Below, piece after piece: positions 6,845-14,097 of a stretch of DNA of 14,097 nt. This stretch comes from Gammaproteobacteria bacterium (GTDB lineage Bacteria; Pseudomonadota; Gammaproteobacteria; Chromatiales; Chromatiaceae): assembly GCA_019136395.1 (NCBI GenBank), contig JAGVUH010000442.1:1-14097 (forward strand), in the 5' to 3' direction. Numbering within the stretch: the first letter of the stretch is position 1; each line of letters starts with the position of its first letter. The translations under genes and the position numbers were made by a program. Under the pieces are notes generated by a model. The model did no database searches. It saw only the letters and a program-made list of their open reading frames with translations, and had not been told where the DNA came from.

Positions 6845-7426
6845 TTAGCCGGCGATCAGCCTGGCAAGCTCCTGATCGCGGGGCAGGTTGACGACGCTGG
6901 CGAGCTGGGTTTTGGGCACCAGGAGGACGGCCTGGCTCTCCCAACCCATGGCGGCGGGGGTGCCGGTCAGGCGACGTCCCCGGTAGTAGCGGGCCATGGT
7001 GATGAGGCCGGAAAAATCACCGATGAAATCGGTGATGGCGACGTGCAGCCCGGTTTCCTCGAAGGTTTCCTTGATCGCCGTGGCTTGCAGGGATAGGCCG
7101 GCATCGGCCCGTCCCTTGGGATAACTGGCCTCGCAGCCAGCGAATTGGTTGGTGGGGCAGACGACCCACACCCGCCCGTCCACCTCCTCGATGATCACGC
7201 CCGCGGCGGGTCTTTTGCCTTGGGCGGCGAAGGGTGGTTCCTGAATGCGCGGGTTCAGGCCGGGGACCTGGGACCAGCCGGCGCGCTCGGTTGGTGCCTC
7301 CAGCCAGGGCGTGAAGGGGATGCCGTGGAGGGCGGGGGGGACCGGGCCGTCGGGGAGGAAGGTGGCGATGGCGTCAGGCCGATACCAGTGGCTCTCGGGG
7401 CCCGGGGGGTGGGGGCGAGCGATCAT
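6845..7426 (-). CDS. Nudix hydrolase with variant Nudix box
   Basis: A 193-residue protein (from ATG 7426) with a Nudix fold: strand AAGVIIEEVDGRVWVV, then a Nudix box at about residues 105-127. The box keeps the first Gly, the metal-binding E-x-x-EE (KETFEETGL) and the final Gly-Leu, but has Leu where the first conserved Glu is expected and Lys for the Arg of REUXEE. Nudix enzymes cleave nucleoside diphosphates linked to another group; the substrate here is unknown. I chose ATG 7426 because GGGGAGAG sits about 6 nt upstream. A longer form from GTG 7465 would overlap the MerR stop by 4 nt (GTGA) and adds 13 residues. It is the last gene of the pheS-pheT-ihfA-merR run and is probably translationally coupled to it. 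Confidence 0.85.
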   Translation of the reverse strand: MIARPHPPGPESHWYRPDAIATFLPDGPVPPALHGIPFTPWLEAPTERAGWSQVPGLNPRIQEPPFAAQGKRPAAGVIIEEVDGRVWVVCPTNQFAGCEASYPKGRADAGLSLQATAIKETFEETGLHVAITDFIGDFSGLITMARYYRGRRLTGTPAAMGWESQAVLLVPKTQLASVVNLPRDQELARLIAG

Positions 7427-7461
7427 GACGGGCTCTCCCCGGTCGTTGGGGCGGGGGTGTT

Positions 7462-7836
7462 TCACCTCAACAGCTCGAGGACCTGTTCAAGCTCGTGGCG
7501 CAGTTGCTGGATGATCTGATGGCTCTGGCTGGCATCCTGCCGGGCCGTGTCGCCGGAGAGCTGCTGGCGGGCGCCGCCAATGGTGAAGCCCTGCTCGTAG
7601 AGCAGGTTGCGGATCTGGCGCACCATGAGGACGTCATGGCGTTGGTAATAGCGGCGGTTACCCCGCCGCTTGACCGGACTGAGCTGGGGGAATTCCTGTT
7701 CCCAGTAGCGCAGGACGTGGGGTTTGACCCCACATAGCTCGCTGACTTCACCGATGGTGAAATAGCGCTTGCCGGGGATCGGCGGTAGCTCGTCCCCCGG
7801 GGTGAAGTCGCCGCTGCTACTGCTCGGTTCCAACAT
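7462..7836 (-). CDS. Short MerR-family transcriptional regulator
   Basis: A 124-residue protein whose residues about 25-94 form a MerR-type winged helix-turn-helix: [28 protein letters not shown] for the helix-turn-helix, [12 protein letters not shown] for the wing, then a helix with [10 protein letters not shown]. The C-terminal part is a short helical, coiled-coil-like segment ([15 protein letters not shown]) and there is no effector or metal-binding domain. It belongs to the small MerR regulators commonly found directly downstream of ihfA in gammaproteobacteria; their targets are not known to me. The ATG 7836 lies inside the 3' end of ihfA (20-nt overlap, different frame) with a GGAAG-like ribosome site, so translation is probably coupled to ihfA. 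Confidence 0.9.
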   Translation of the reverse strand: MLEPSSSSGDFTPGDELPPIPGKRYFTIGEVSELCGVKPHVLRYWEQEFPQLSPVKRRGNRRYYQRHDVLMVRQIRNLLYEQGFTIGGARQQLSGDTARQDASQSHQIIQQLRHELEQVLELLR

Positions 7837-8116
7837 AAGCTTCCACCCGCGACTTGAGTTTCTGGCCGGGGCGGAAGGTCACGACGCGGCGGGCCGTGAT
7901 GGGGATTTCCTCGCCCGTCTTGGGATTGCGGCCAGGGCGCTGTTTCTTTTCGCGAAGATCGAAATTACCGAATCCGGACAGTTTTACCTGCTCGCCTTTC
8001 TCCAGGGCAACCCGGATCTCCTCGAAGAATAACTCCACCATGTCCTTGGCCTCGCGTTTGTTGAGGCCAAGTTGATCGAAGAGGTAGTCGGCCATGTCGG
8101 CCTTGGTCAGTGCCAT
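7817..8116 (-). CDS. ihfA: Integration host factor subunit alpha
   Basis: A 99-residue protein with full-length IHF-alpha features: N-terminal helices [34 protein letters not shown], the [12 protein letters not shown] turn, and the flexible DNA-binding arm [11 protein letters not shown]. That arm carries the intercalating Pro at residue 65, as in E. coli IHF-alpha, and is followed by [16 protein letters not shown]-alpha pairs with IHF-beta to bend DNA by about 160 degrees in transcription, replication and recombination. Length and arm sequence separate it from HU. The gene begins 4 nt after the pheT stop, the classical pheT-ihfA arrangement, and its 3' end overlaps the MerR gene by 20 nt. Confidence 0.97.
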   Translation of the reverse strand: MALTKADMADYLFDQLGLNKREAKDMVELFFEEIRVALEKGEQVKLSGFGNFDLREKKQRPGRNPKTGEEIPITARRVVTFRPGQKLKSRVEAYVGTEQ

Positions 8117-8120
8117 CGCG

Positions 8121-10562
8121 TCAGTCTCTCAGTTTTGCCCCAAGTTCCAGCCCCAGCCTTTCAAGGATCCGGCTTAGGGTAGTTTCCACTTCTTGATCGG
8201 TAAGTGTCTGAGAAGTGGCTTGTAAAATCAATCCCAGGGCAAAACTTTTTGTCCCCGGGGGCAGGCGGTCGCCCTCATAGACATCGAACAGGATCAGTTC
8301 CCGCAGCCATTCGCCGGCGGCGTCCATCAGGGTGTCGCGCAGGCGCTGGTAGGGTAGGTCGCGGTCGACCAGCAGGGCCAGGTCACGACGAATGGCGGGG
8401 AAGCGCGAGATGGGGCTGAAGGTGGGCAAGACCCCGTTGCGCAGGCCGGTCAGGTCCAGTTCGAAGAGGTAGGCGTTACCGCCGATATCCAGTTCCGCCG
8501 CCAGGGCCGGATGCAGCATGCCGATGAGGCCCAGGGTCTGCACATTTACCTCGGCCTGGTGCCCGGCTGTGGGTGGTTCCGAAGTTACCGCGGGCTCCGG
8601 GACAACCTGGCGCGCGATGCGGGCGGCCTGACCGGGGTGCAGGGCCGGGTGCTCGGTGGGCAGGAAGCGGAAGGTGCCGGGGGCGCCGGTCAGGCCCAGG
8701 AGGGCCTCGACGTCGGCCTTGAGGTCGAAGAAGTCGCAGGCGCGGGCGGCCTCGCCCCATTGCTCCGGCCCGGCGGTGCCCAGGATGAGGCCGGCGAGCA
8801 TGGGCTCCTGCCGCAGACCGCTGGCGTCCTGACGGAAGCGCAGTCCGCTCTCGAAGAGGCGTAGCCGCCCCTGCTGGCGGGCCAGGTTGCCGCGGGCGGC
8901 CTGGACCAGGCCGGGCCAGAGGCTGGTGCGCATCGCCGAGAGTTCGGCGGAGAGGGGATTGGCCAGCAGCAGGGGCGTCTGATCGGGGTCGAGGCGCGCC
9001 TGGAGCTCGGGGCTGACGAAGCTGTAGGTGATGACCTCGTGATAGCCCCGGTCGACCAGGTCCAGGCGGGCGCGGTCGAGGTCGAAGGCCGTCTCCGGCG
9101 GGGCCTTGGTGGCGGAGGAGGCGGCGGCATGGCTGGCGGGGATGCGCGTGTAGCCATGCACGCGGCCGATCTCGGCGATGAGATCAACCTCGTGCACCAG
9201 GTCGAAGCGGCTGCTGGGGGCCAGGACCTCCCAGCCCGCGGCGGTGGGCGTCAGCTCCATGCCCAGGCGGGTGAGGATGTCGACGATGGCCTCGTCGTCC
9301 AGGCTCAGGCCGAGGAGGCGGCGAATACGCTCGCGGCGCAGGCTGTGGCGCTGGCGGGCCGGCAACTGCTCCGGGGCGACGGCCTCGACGATGGGGCCGG
9401 GCTCGCCCCCGCTGATGGCCAGCAGCAGGGCGGTGGCCCGTTCCAGGGCCCGGACCTGGAGTTCCGGGTCCACACCGCGCTCGAAGCGGTGGGAGGCGTC
9501 GGTATGCAGGCCGTAGCGGCGGGCCTTGCCACTGATGTGGGTTGGGGCGAAGAAGGCGCTCTCGAACAGGACGTCGCGGGTCGTGGCGCTGACTGCAGTG
9601 CCCGCCCCGCCCATGATGCCGGCCAGGGCCACGGCCTGGGCGGCGTCGGCGATGACCAGGGTGTCCGCTGTCAGCTCCACCGTCTCGCCGTTGAGTAGGG
9701 CCAGGGGTTCACCGGGGTCGGCCAGCCGGACCCGGATGCCCCCCGCCAGTTTGGCGAGGTCGAAGCCGTGCAGGGGCTGGCCCAATTCGAGGAGGACGTA
9801 ATTGGTGACGTCCACCACCGGGTGGATGGGGCGTAGCCCGGCCCGGCGCAGGCGCTCGCGCAGCCACAGGGGGGTCTCGGCGGCGGGATCGATGTTGCGC
9901 ACCACCCGGCAGGCATAGCGCGGGCAGGCCGCCGGGGCCAACAGCTCCACTGGGAAGCGGTCGTCCCGGGTTGCGGCGACCGGCGTCATGGGGGGGACGC
10001 ACATCGGGACCCGGTTGATGACGCCGACCTCCCGCGCCACGCCGGCCAGGCTCAGGCAGTCGCCGCGGTCCGGGGTCAGGTCCAGTTCGATGCAGACGTC
10101 GTTGAGGTCCAGCCAGGCGCGGAAGTCCGCGCCCGGGGGGGCGTCCGCCGGCAGGGGCAGGATGCCCTCGGCGGTCTCCGCCAGCCCCAGCTCCACCGCG
10201 GAGCAGATCATGCCCAGGGACTCGACCCCGCGCAGCTTGGCGCGCTTGATCTTGACCCCGCCCGGGAGGACGGCGCCCAGGGTGGCGACCGGCACCCGCT
10301 GACCGGCGGCGACGTTGGCGGCGCCGCAGATGATCTGCAGGGGCTCGCCCTGGCCCAGGTCGACCCGGCAAACACGCAGCTTGGCGGCATCGGGGTGGGG
10401 CTGAACCTCCTGGACCAGGCCGATCTTCACCCCCTGGAAGGGTGGGGCCGCCGGGGTGATGGCGTCCACCTCCAGACCGGCCATGCTCAATTGCTCGGCG
10501 AGGGCGGCGGTGTCCACCGGGGGATTCACCCACTCGCGCAACCAGGCTTCACTGAATCTCAT
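8121..10562 (-). CDS. pheT: Phenylalanyl-tRNA synthetase beta subunit
   Basis: An 813-residue PheRS beta chain, which with PheS forms the (alpha-beta)2 enzyme charging tRNA-Phe. It starts with the canonical [12 protein letters not shown], followed by the OB-fold tRNA-binding domain (about 40-150, with [12 protein letters not shown] and IICGAANV), the B3/B4 editing domain (about 210-385), and B5 (about 405-475). A catalytic-like core follows, and a C-terminal FDX-ACB anticodon-binding domain (from about 715, [24 protein letters not shown]). Around 8533-8612 there is a Pro/Glu/Thr-rich stretch just after [12 protein letters not shown] that is longer than I expect for the family; it looks like a loop insertion. 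ATG 10562 follows AAGG. The gene lies 88 bp after pheS and 4 nt before ihfA. Confidence 0.98.
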   Translation of the reverse strand: MRFSEAWLREWVNPPVDTAALAEQLSMAGLEVDAITPAAPPFQGVKIGLVQEVQPHPDAAKLRVCRVDLGQGEPLQIICGAANVAAGQRVPVATLGAVLPGGVKIKRAKLRGVESLGMICSAVELGLAETAEGILPLPADAPPGADFRAWLDLNDVCIELDLTPDRGDCLSLAGVAREVGVINRVPMCVPPMTPVAATRDDRFPVELLAPAACPRYACRVVRNIDPAAETPLWLRERLRRAGLRPIHPVVDVTNYVLLELGQPLHGFDLAKLAGGIRVRLADPGEPLALLNGETVELTADTLVIADAAQAVALAGIMGGAGTAVSATTRDVLFESAFFAPTHISGKARRYGLHTDASHRFERGVDPELQVRALERATALLLAISGGEPGPIVEAVAPEQLPARQRHSLRRERIRRLLGLSLDDEAIVDILTRLGMELTPTAAGWEVLAPSSRFDLVHEVDLIAEIGRVHGYTRIPASHAAASSATKAPPETAFDLDRARLDLVDRGYHEVITYSFVSPELQARLDPDQTPLLLANPLSAELSAMRTSLWPGLVQAARGNLARQQGRLRLFESGLRFRQDASGLRQEPMLAGLILGTAGPEQWGEAARACDFFDLKADVEALLGLTGAPGTFRFLPTEHPALHPGQAARIARQVVPEPAVTSEPPTAGHQAEVNVQTLGLIGMLHPALAAELDIGGNAYLFELDLTGLRNGVLPTFSPISRFPAIRRDLALLVDRDLPYQRLRDTLMDAAGEWLRELILFDVYEGDRLPPGTKSFALGLILQATSQTLTDQEVETTLSRILERLGLELGAKLRD

Positions 10563-10608
10563 CTGCCTTTACCTGACTTGAACGCTGGGGACCGTCCTGC
10601 CGAACCGA

Positions 10609-10650
10609 ATGGCACCGGACCGGGCCCGCAAGAAACTGGCATCGGTGCCA

Positions 10651-10651
<1 letters not shown>
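10609..10651. repeat. pheS-pheT intercistronic inverted repeat
   Basis: ATGGCACCG (10609-10617) and CGGTGCCAT (10643-10651) are perfect 9-bp complements around a 25-nt loop. The right arm also forms a compact TGGCA-TCGG-TGCCA hairpin (10637-10650). On the minus-strand mRNA the stem begins at the last base of the pheS stop codon. No T-run follows, so it is not a terminator. Confidence 0.5.
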
Positions 10652-11856
<1,205 letters not shown>

Positions 11857-12237
11857 TCAGGCGCCGGCGGGCAGGGCGCTGGCGGGCAAGGCGGCCTTGG
11901 CCTGGTTGGCGAGGGCGGCGAAGGCCTCGCTATCGTGGTAGGCGATATCCGCCAGGACCTTACGGTCCAGTTCGATCCCCGCCAGCTTGAGGCCGTTGAT
12001 CAGGCGGCTGTAAGACAGGCCGCACTCGCGGGCGGCGGCGTTGATGCGTGCGATCCACAGGGCGCGGAACATGCGCTTGTTCTGGCGGCGGTCGCGATAG
12101 GCATACTGGCCGGCCTTGATGACGGCCTGCTTGGCGACCCGGAAGACCTTGCTCCGGGCACCGTAATAGCCCTTGGCTTGGTCGAGGACCTTCTTGTGGC
12201 GGGCGTGGGCGATAACGCCGCGTTTGACGCGTGGCAT
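11857..12237 (-). CDS. rplT: 50S ribosomal protein L20
   Basis: A 126-residue L20 protein: [30 protein letters not shown] at the basic N-terminal extension that threads into 23S rRNA, then [24 protein letters not shown] and [26 protein letters not shown] in the globular C-terminal half. L20 is needed early in 50S assembly and, in several bacteria, represses its own operon by binding the mRNA leader. The C-terminus carries a short Ala/Pro-rich extension beyond the usual 117-119 residues. ATG 12237 has GGAG 9 nt upstream. It follows rpmI by 72 bp, a gap that contains a CCCTCC/GGAGGG hairpin at 12284-12299. Confidence 0.98.
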   Translation of the reverse strand: MPRVKRGVIAHARHKKVLDQAKGYYGARSKVFRVAKQAVIKAGQYAYRDRRQNKRMFRALWIARINAAARECGLSYSRLINGLKLAGIELDRKVLADIAYHDSEAFAALANQAKAALPASALPAGA

Positions 12238-12309
12238 GGAATGTATCTCCGAGAATCAGGCAAAACAAAGGGGCTGCCGGGGTCCCTCCGGGGGGAGGGC
12301 TTAGATCCC

Positions 12310-12507
12310 TCAGCAGTAAGGCATCATCCTCATGGCCATGCGCATGTCCGACTTATGGATCATGGCCGGGTCGCGCAGATGGCGCTTCCGCTTCGTGGGC
12401 TTTTTGGTGAGGATGTGCCGCCGATGGGAGGCATTCCGTTTGATCTTACCGGAGCCGGTCAGCGTGAAACGCTTGGCCGCCCCGCGGTTGGTTTTGAGTT
12501 TGGGCAT
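12310..12507 (-). CDS. rpmI: 50S ribosomal protein L35
   Basis: A 65-residue, highly basic protein with the complete L35 pattern: [24 protein letters not shown], then [20 protein letters not shown], and the C-terminal [12 protein letters not shown]. Length is standard; the final Cys replaces the more common Ala. ATG 12507 has GGAG 8 nt upstream. It is the middle gene of the infC-rpmI-rplT group, after a 173-bp leader that contains two perfect hairpins. Confidence 0.98.
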   Translation of the reverse strand: MPKLKTNRGAAKRFTLTGSGKIKRNASHRRHILTKKPTKRKRHLRDPAMIHKSDMRMAMRMMPYC

Positions 12508-12612
12508 TTTCTCTACTCCGCTATTCGACTGCTAGGATGGACGGCACGGTTACAACGACAGCCGACAGCGGTGGCCAGGTTGACCAACCGGGGGCTTCCT
12601 CGTGGGCTCCGG

Positions 12613-12663
12613 GTGATCCCGAGGGGGGATCACGAGGCCGGGCCCGTTCCGCCGGGAACGGGC
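12613..12663 (-). promoter_or_regulatory. Two perfect hairpins in the rpmI leader (possible L20 control region)
   Basis: Hairpin A: GCCCGTTCC (12642-12650) pairs with GGAACGGGC (12655-12663), 9 bp with a 4-nt loop. Hairpin B: GTGATCCC (12613-12620) pairs with GGGATCAC (12626-12633), 8 bp with a 5-nt loop. Neither is followed by a T-run on the minus strand. They sit between the infC stop and rpmI, where L20 binds the mRNA in E. coli, so an autoregulatory role is plausible but not shown. Confidence 0.5.
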
Positions 12664-12680
12664 GGGGCCGGCGCGCGCCG

Positions 12681-13199
12681 CTACTTTTTCTTGGGACCCA
12701 GTACCATCACCATCTGGCGTCCTTCCATCTGGGGCTGTTGCTCGAGGATACTGATCTCGGCCAGGTCCTTTTCCACCCGTTGGAGCAATTCCAGCCCCAG
12801 GTCCCGATGGGCATGTTCGCGCCCGCGGAACCGCATGGTGACCTTGGCCTTGTCCCCTTCGTTGAGGAAACGCGTCAGGTTGCGTAGTTTGACCTGATAG
12901 TCTCCTTCCTCCGTCCCGGGACGAAACTTGATTTCCTTGATCTCGACCTGCTTCTGATTCTTCCTTGCCTCGGCGCGCTTCTTCTTCTGCTCGAAGAGGA
13001 ATTTGCCGAAGTCCATGAGGCGGCAGACGGGTGGTTCCACGTTGGGCACGATCTCCACCAGATCCAGTGCCTCTTCCTCGGCCCGTTCCAGGGCGTCGCG
13101 GGTTCTCAGAATACCGACCTGTTGACCTTCCGCGTCGATGAGCCGCACTTCAAGGGCGGTGATTTCACGATTGACGCGGTTTCTCTTTGGTGCAGCTAT
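12681..13199 (-). CDS. infC: Translation initiation factor IF-3, non-canonical AUA start
   Basis: A 172-residue IF-3. The N-terminal domain has [26 protein letters not shown], then [27 protein letters not shown]. The linker is Lys-rich ([12 protein letters not shown]), and the C-terminal domain has [40 protein letters not shown] and ends [12 protein letters not shown]-3 binds the 30S subunit and proofreads start codon and initiator tRNA. An ORF caller would start at GTG 13148, but this cuts the conserved N-terminus. The conserved frame runs back to ATA 13199, which stands 8 nt after a strong GGGAGG (13213-13208), with an in-frame TGA shortly upstream and no ATG, GTG or TTG between. A rare start codon fits IF-3 autoregulation, known for the AUU start of E. 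coli infC. Confidence 0.92.
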   Translation of the reverse strand: MAAPKRNRVNREITALEVRLIDAEGQQVGILRTRDALERAEEEALDLVEIVPNVEPPVCRLMDFGKFLFEQKKKRAEARKNQKQVEIKEIKFRPGTEEGDYQVKLRNLTRFLNEGDKAKVTMRFRGREHAHRDLGLELLQRVEKDLAEISILEQQPQMEGRQMVMVLGPKKK

Positions 13200-13219
13200 C
13201 GCAGGTTCCTCCCGTCAGG

Positions 13220-13277
13220 AAAAAAACAGCCGGCGACGAACCGTCCCCGGGATTGGCCGGGGCGGGTCAGCCGCCGG
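13220..13277 (-). terminator. Terminator / attenuator-like hairpin between thrS and infC
   Basis: On the minus strand CCGGCG (13277-13272) pairs with CGCCGG (13235-13230). Inside, GACC can pair with GGTT, and CCCGG with CCGGG around a CCAAT loop. After the stem come CTG and seven T (13226-13220). This is the form of an intrinsic terminator, placed 7 nt after the thrS stop region and just before the infC ribosome site. It could partly insulate infC from thrS transcription. Confidence 0.6.
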
Positions 13278-13283
13278 TCTTTA

Positions 13284-14097
13284 CTATGATTTCTGGGCCA
13301 CTTCCGCGCCGAGGCGGTCGAGGATCTCGTCCAGGCTCAGGGTACCCAGGTCCTGTCCCTGGCGGTTGCGCACCGCCAGGGTGCGCGTCTCGACCTCGCG
13401 GTCGCCAATCACCAGTAGGTAGGGCACCCGTTGCAAGGTGTGCTTGCGGATTTTAAAACCGATCTTTTCGTTTCTCAAGTCGAGATCACCGCGGAAGCCC
13501 TTGTCGGACAAGGCGCTAGCCACCTGGCGCGCCCAGGGGGCCTGGCGGTCGGTGATATTGAGCACCACCGCCTGTACCGGGGCCAGCCAGAGGGGCAGGG
13601 CGCCGGCATAGTGTTCGATGAGGATGCCAATGAAGCGCTCCAGGGAGCCGAGTACGGCGCGGTGGAGCATGACCGGGACCTGACGGCTGTTGTCCTCGGC
13701 GATGTAATGGGCCCCCAGGCGCTCGGGCATGGAAAAGTCGAGCTGGATGGTGCCCAGTTGCCACACCCGTTCCAGGCAGTCGCGCAGGGAGAACTCGATC
13801 TTGGGTCCATAGAAGGCGCCTTCGCCGGGTTGGAGGTCGTAGGCCAGGCCCTTCTGGCGCAGGGCATCCTCCAGGGCGCGCTCCGCCTTGTCCCAGGTAG
13901 CGTCGGAACCGACGCGCTTGGCGGGGCGGGTGGAGAACTTGACCAGGACCTCGTCGAAGCCAAAGTCGCGGTAGATGCCATACAGCAGGTCGATGAAGGC
14001 CGACACCTCGGAAAGGATCTGGTCCTCGGTGCAGAAGATGTGGGCGTCATCCTGGACGAAGTTGCGCACCCGCATCAGGCCGTGGAGGGTGCCGGAG
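13284..14097 (-). CDS. thrS: Threonyl-tRNA synthetase, C-terminal part (5' end outside window)
   Basis: The frame is open to the right edge (271 codons seen, starting [13 protein letters not shown]), so only the C-terminal part of ThrRS is present. Visible are the class II catalytic core, with [37 protein letters not shown], and motif 3 with the His of [17 protein letters not shown] that corresponds to a zinc ligand. The anticodon-binding domain follows ([18 protein letters not shown] ... [26 protein letters not shown]). It charges tRNA-Thr. The stop is TAG at 13286-13284. It is the first gene of the conserved thrS-infC-rpmI-rplT-pheST cluster; its N-terminal TGS and editing domains lie beyond the window. 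Confidence 0.98.
   Translation of the reverse strand, partial: SGTLHGLMRVRNFVQDDAHIFCTEDQILSEVSAFIDLLYGIYRDFGFDEVLVKFSTRPAKRVGSDATWDKAERALEDALRQKGLAYDLQPGEGAFYGPKIEFSLRDCLERVWQLGTIQLDFSMPERLGAHYIAEDNSRQVPVMLHRAVLGSLERFIGILIEHYAGALPLWLAPVQAVVLNITDRQAPWARQVASALSDKGFRGDLDLRNEKIGFKIRKHTLQRVPYLLVIGDREVETRTLAVRNRQGQDLGTLSLDEILDRLGAEVAQKS

Noticed and set aside
9709..10533. 274-codon minus-strand frame inside pheT
   Set aside because: An Arg/Gly/Pro-rich out-of-frame shadow of pheT.
12537..12887. 116-codon plus-strand frame antisense to infC
   Set aside because: Overlaps the infC 3' half and the hairpin leader; no coding character.

Overview
The window is GC-rich and densely coding, and it reads as chromosome of a gammaproteobacterium. 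Protein style and gene order (thrS-infC-rpmI-rplT-pheS-pheT-ihfA-merR) fit the Chromatiales / purple sulfur bacteria, but that assignment is inference from gene order and remembered family resemblance, not a database match. No rRNA, tRNA, CRISPR array, insertion sequence or phage gene is visible.

Left half (1 to 6834): an exopolysaccharide (EPS) export and assembly locus built around a divergent intergenic region at 3667-4020. Leftward lie a Wza/GumB-type outer-membrane export lipoprotein, a Wzc/GumC-type chain-length regulator with tyrosine autokinase that is broken into two reading frames near 1740, and a J-domain protein that runs off the left edge. Rightward lie a polytopic O-antigen ligase/polymerase-family protein (Wzy candidate) and a WecA-like polyprenyl-phosphate sugar-1-phosphate transferase. 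Together they cover initiation (WecA-like), polymerisation (Wzy-like), length control and export (Wzc + Wza) of a Wzx/Wzy-type pathway. No flippase or further glycosyltransferases are in the window. The divergent region carries a reasonable sigma70-type promoter for the leftward genes, an overlapping dyad, and a striking 10-bp tandem repeat on the side of the rightward genes.

Right half (6845 to 14097, all minus strand): the conserved translation cluster. Transcription runs from high to low coordinates: thrS (3' part), infC, rpmI, rplT, pheS, pheT, ihfA, a short MerR-type regulator and a Nudix hydrolase. The last genes are tightly packed or overlapping. Upstream, the intergenic gaps hold strong RNA hairpins: a U-tailed hairpin between thrS and infC, two perfect hairpins between infC and rpmI, and a perfect terminator hairpin between rplT and pheS. 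infC appears to start at a non-canonical AUA codon.

I do not see a clearly new multi-gene system. The best leads are the Wzc/GumC break (apparent loss of about 35-40 codons plus a frame change), the 10-bp operator-like repeat upstream of the Wzy-like gene, the pheST terminator that lacks any ATG-started leader peptide, the AUA start of infC, and the J-domain protein inside an EPS operon.
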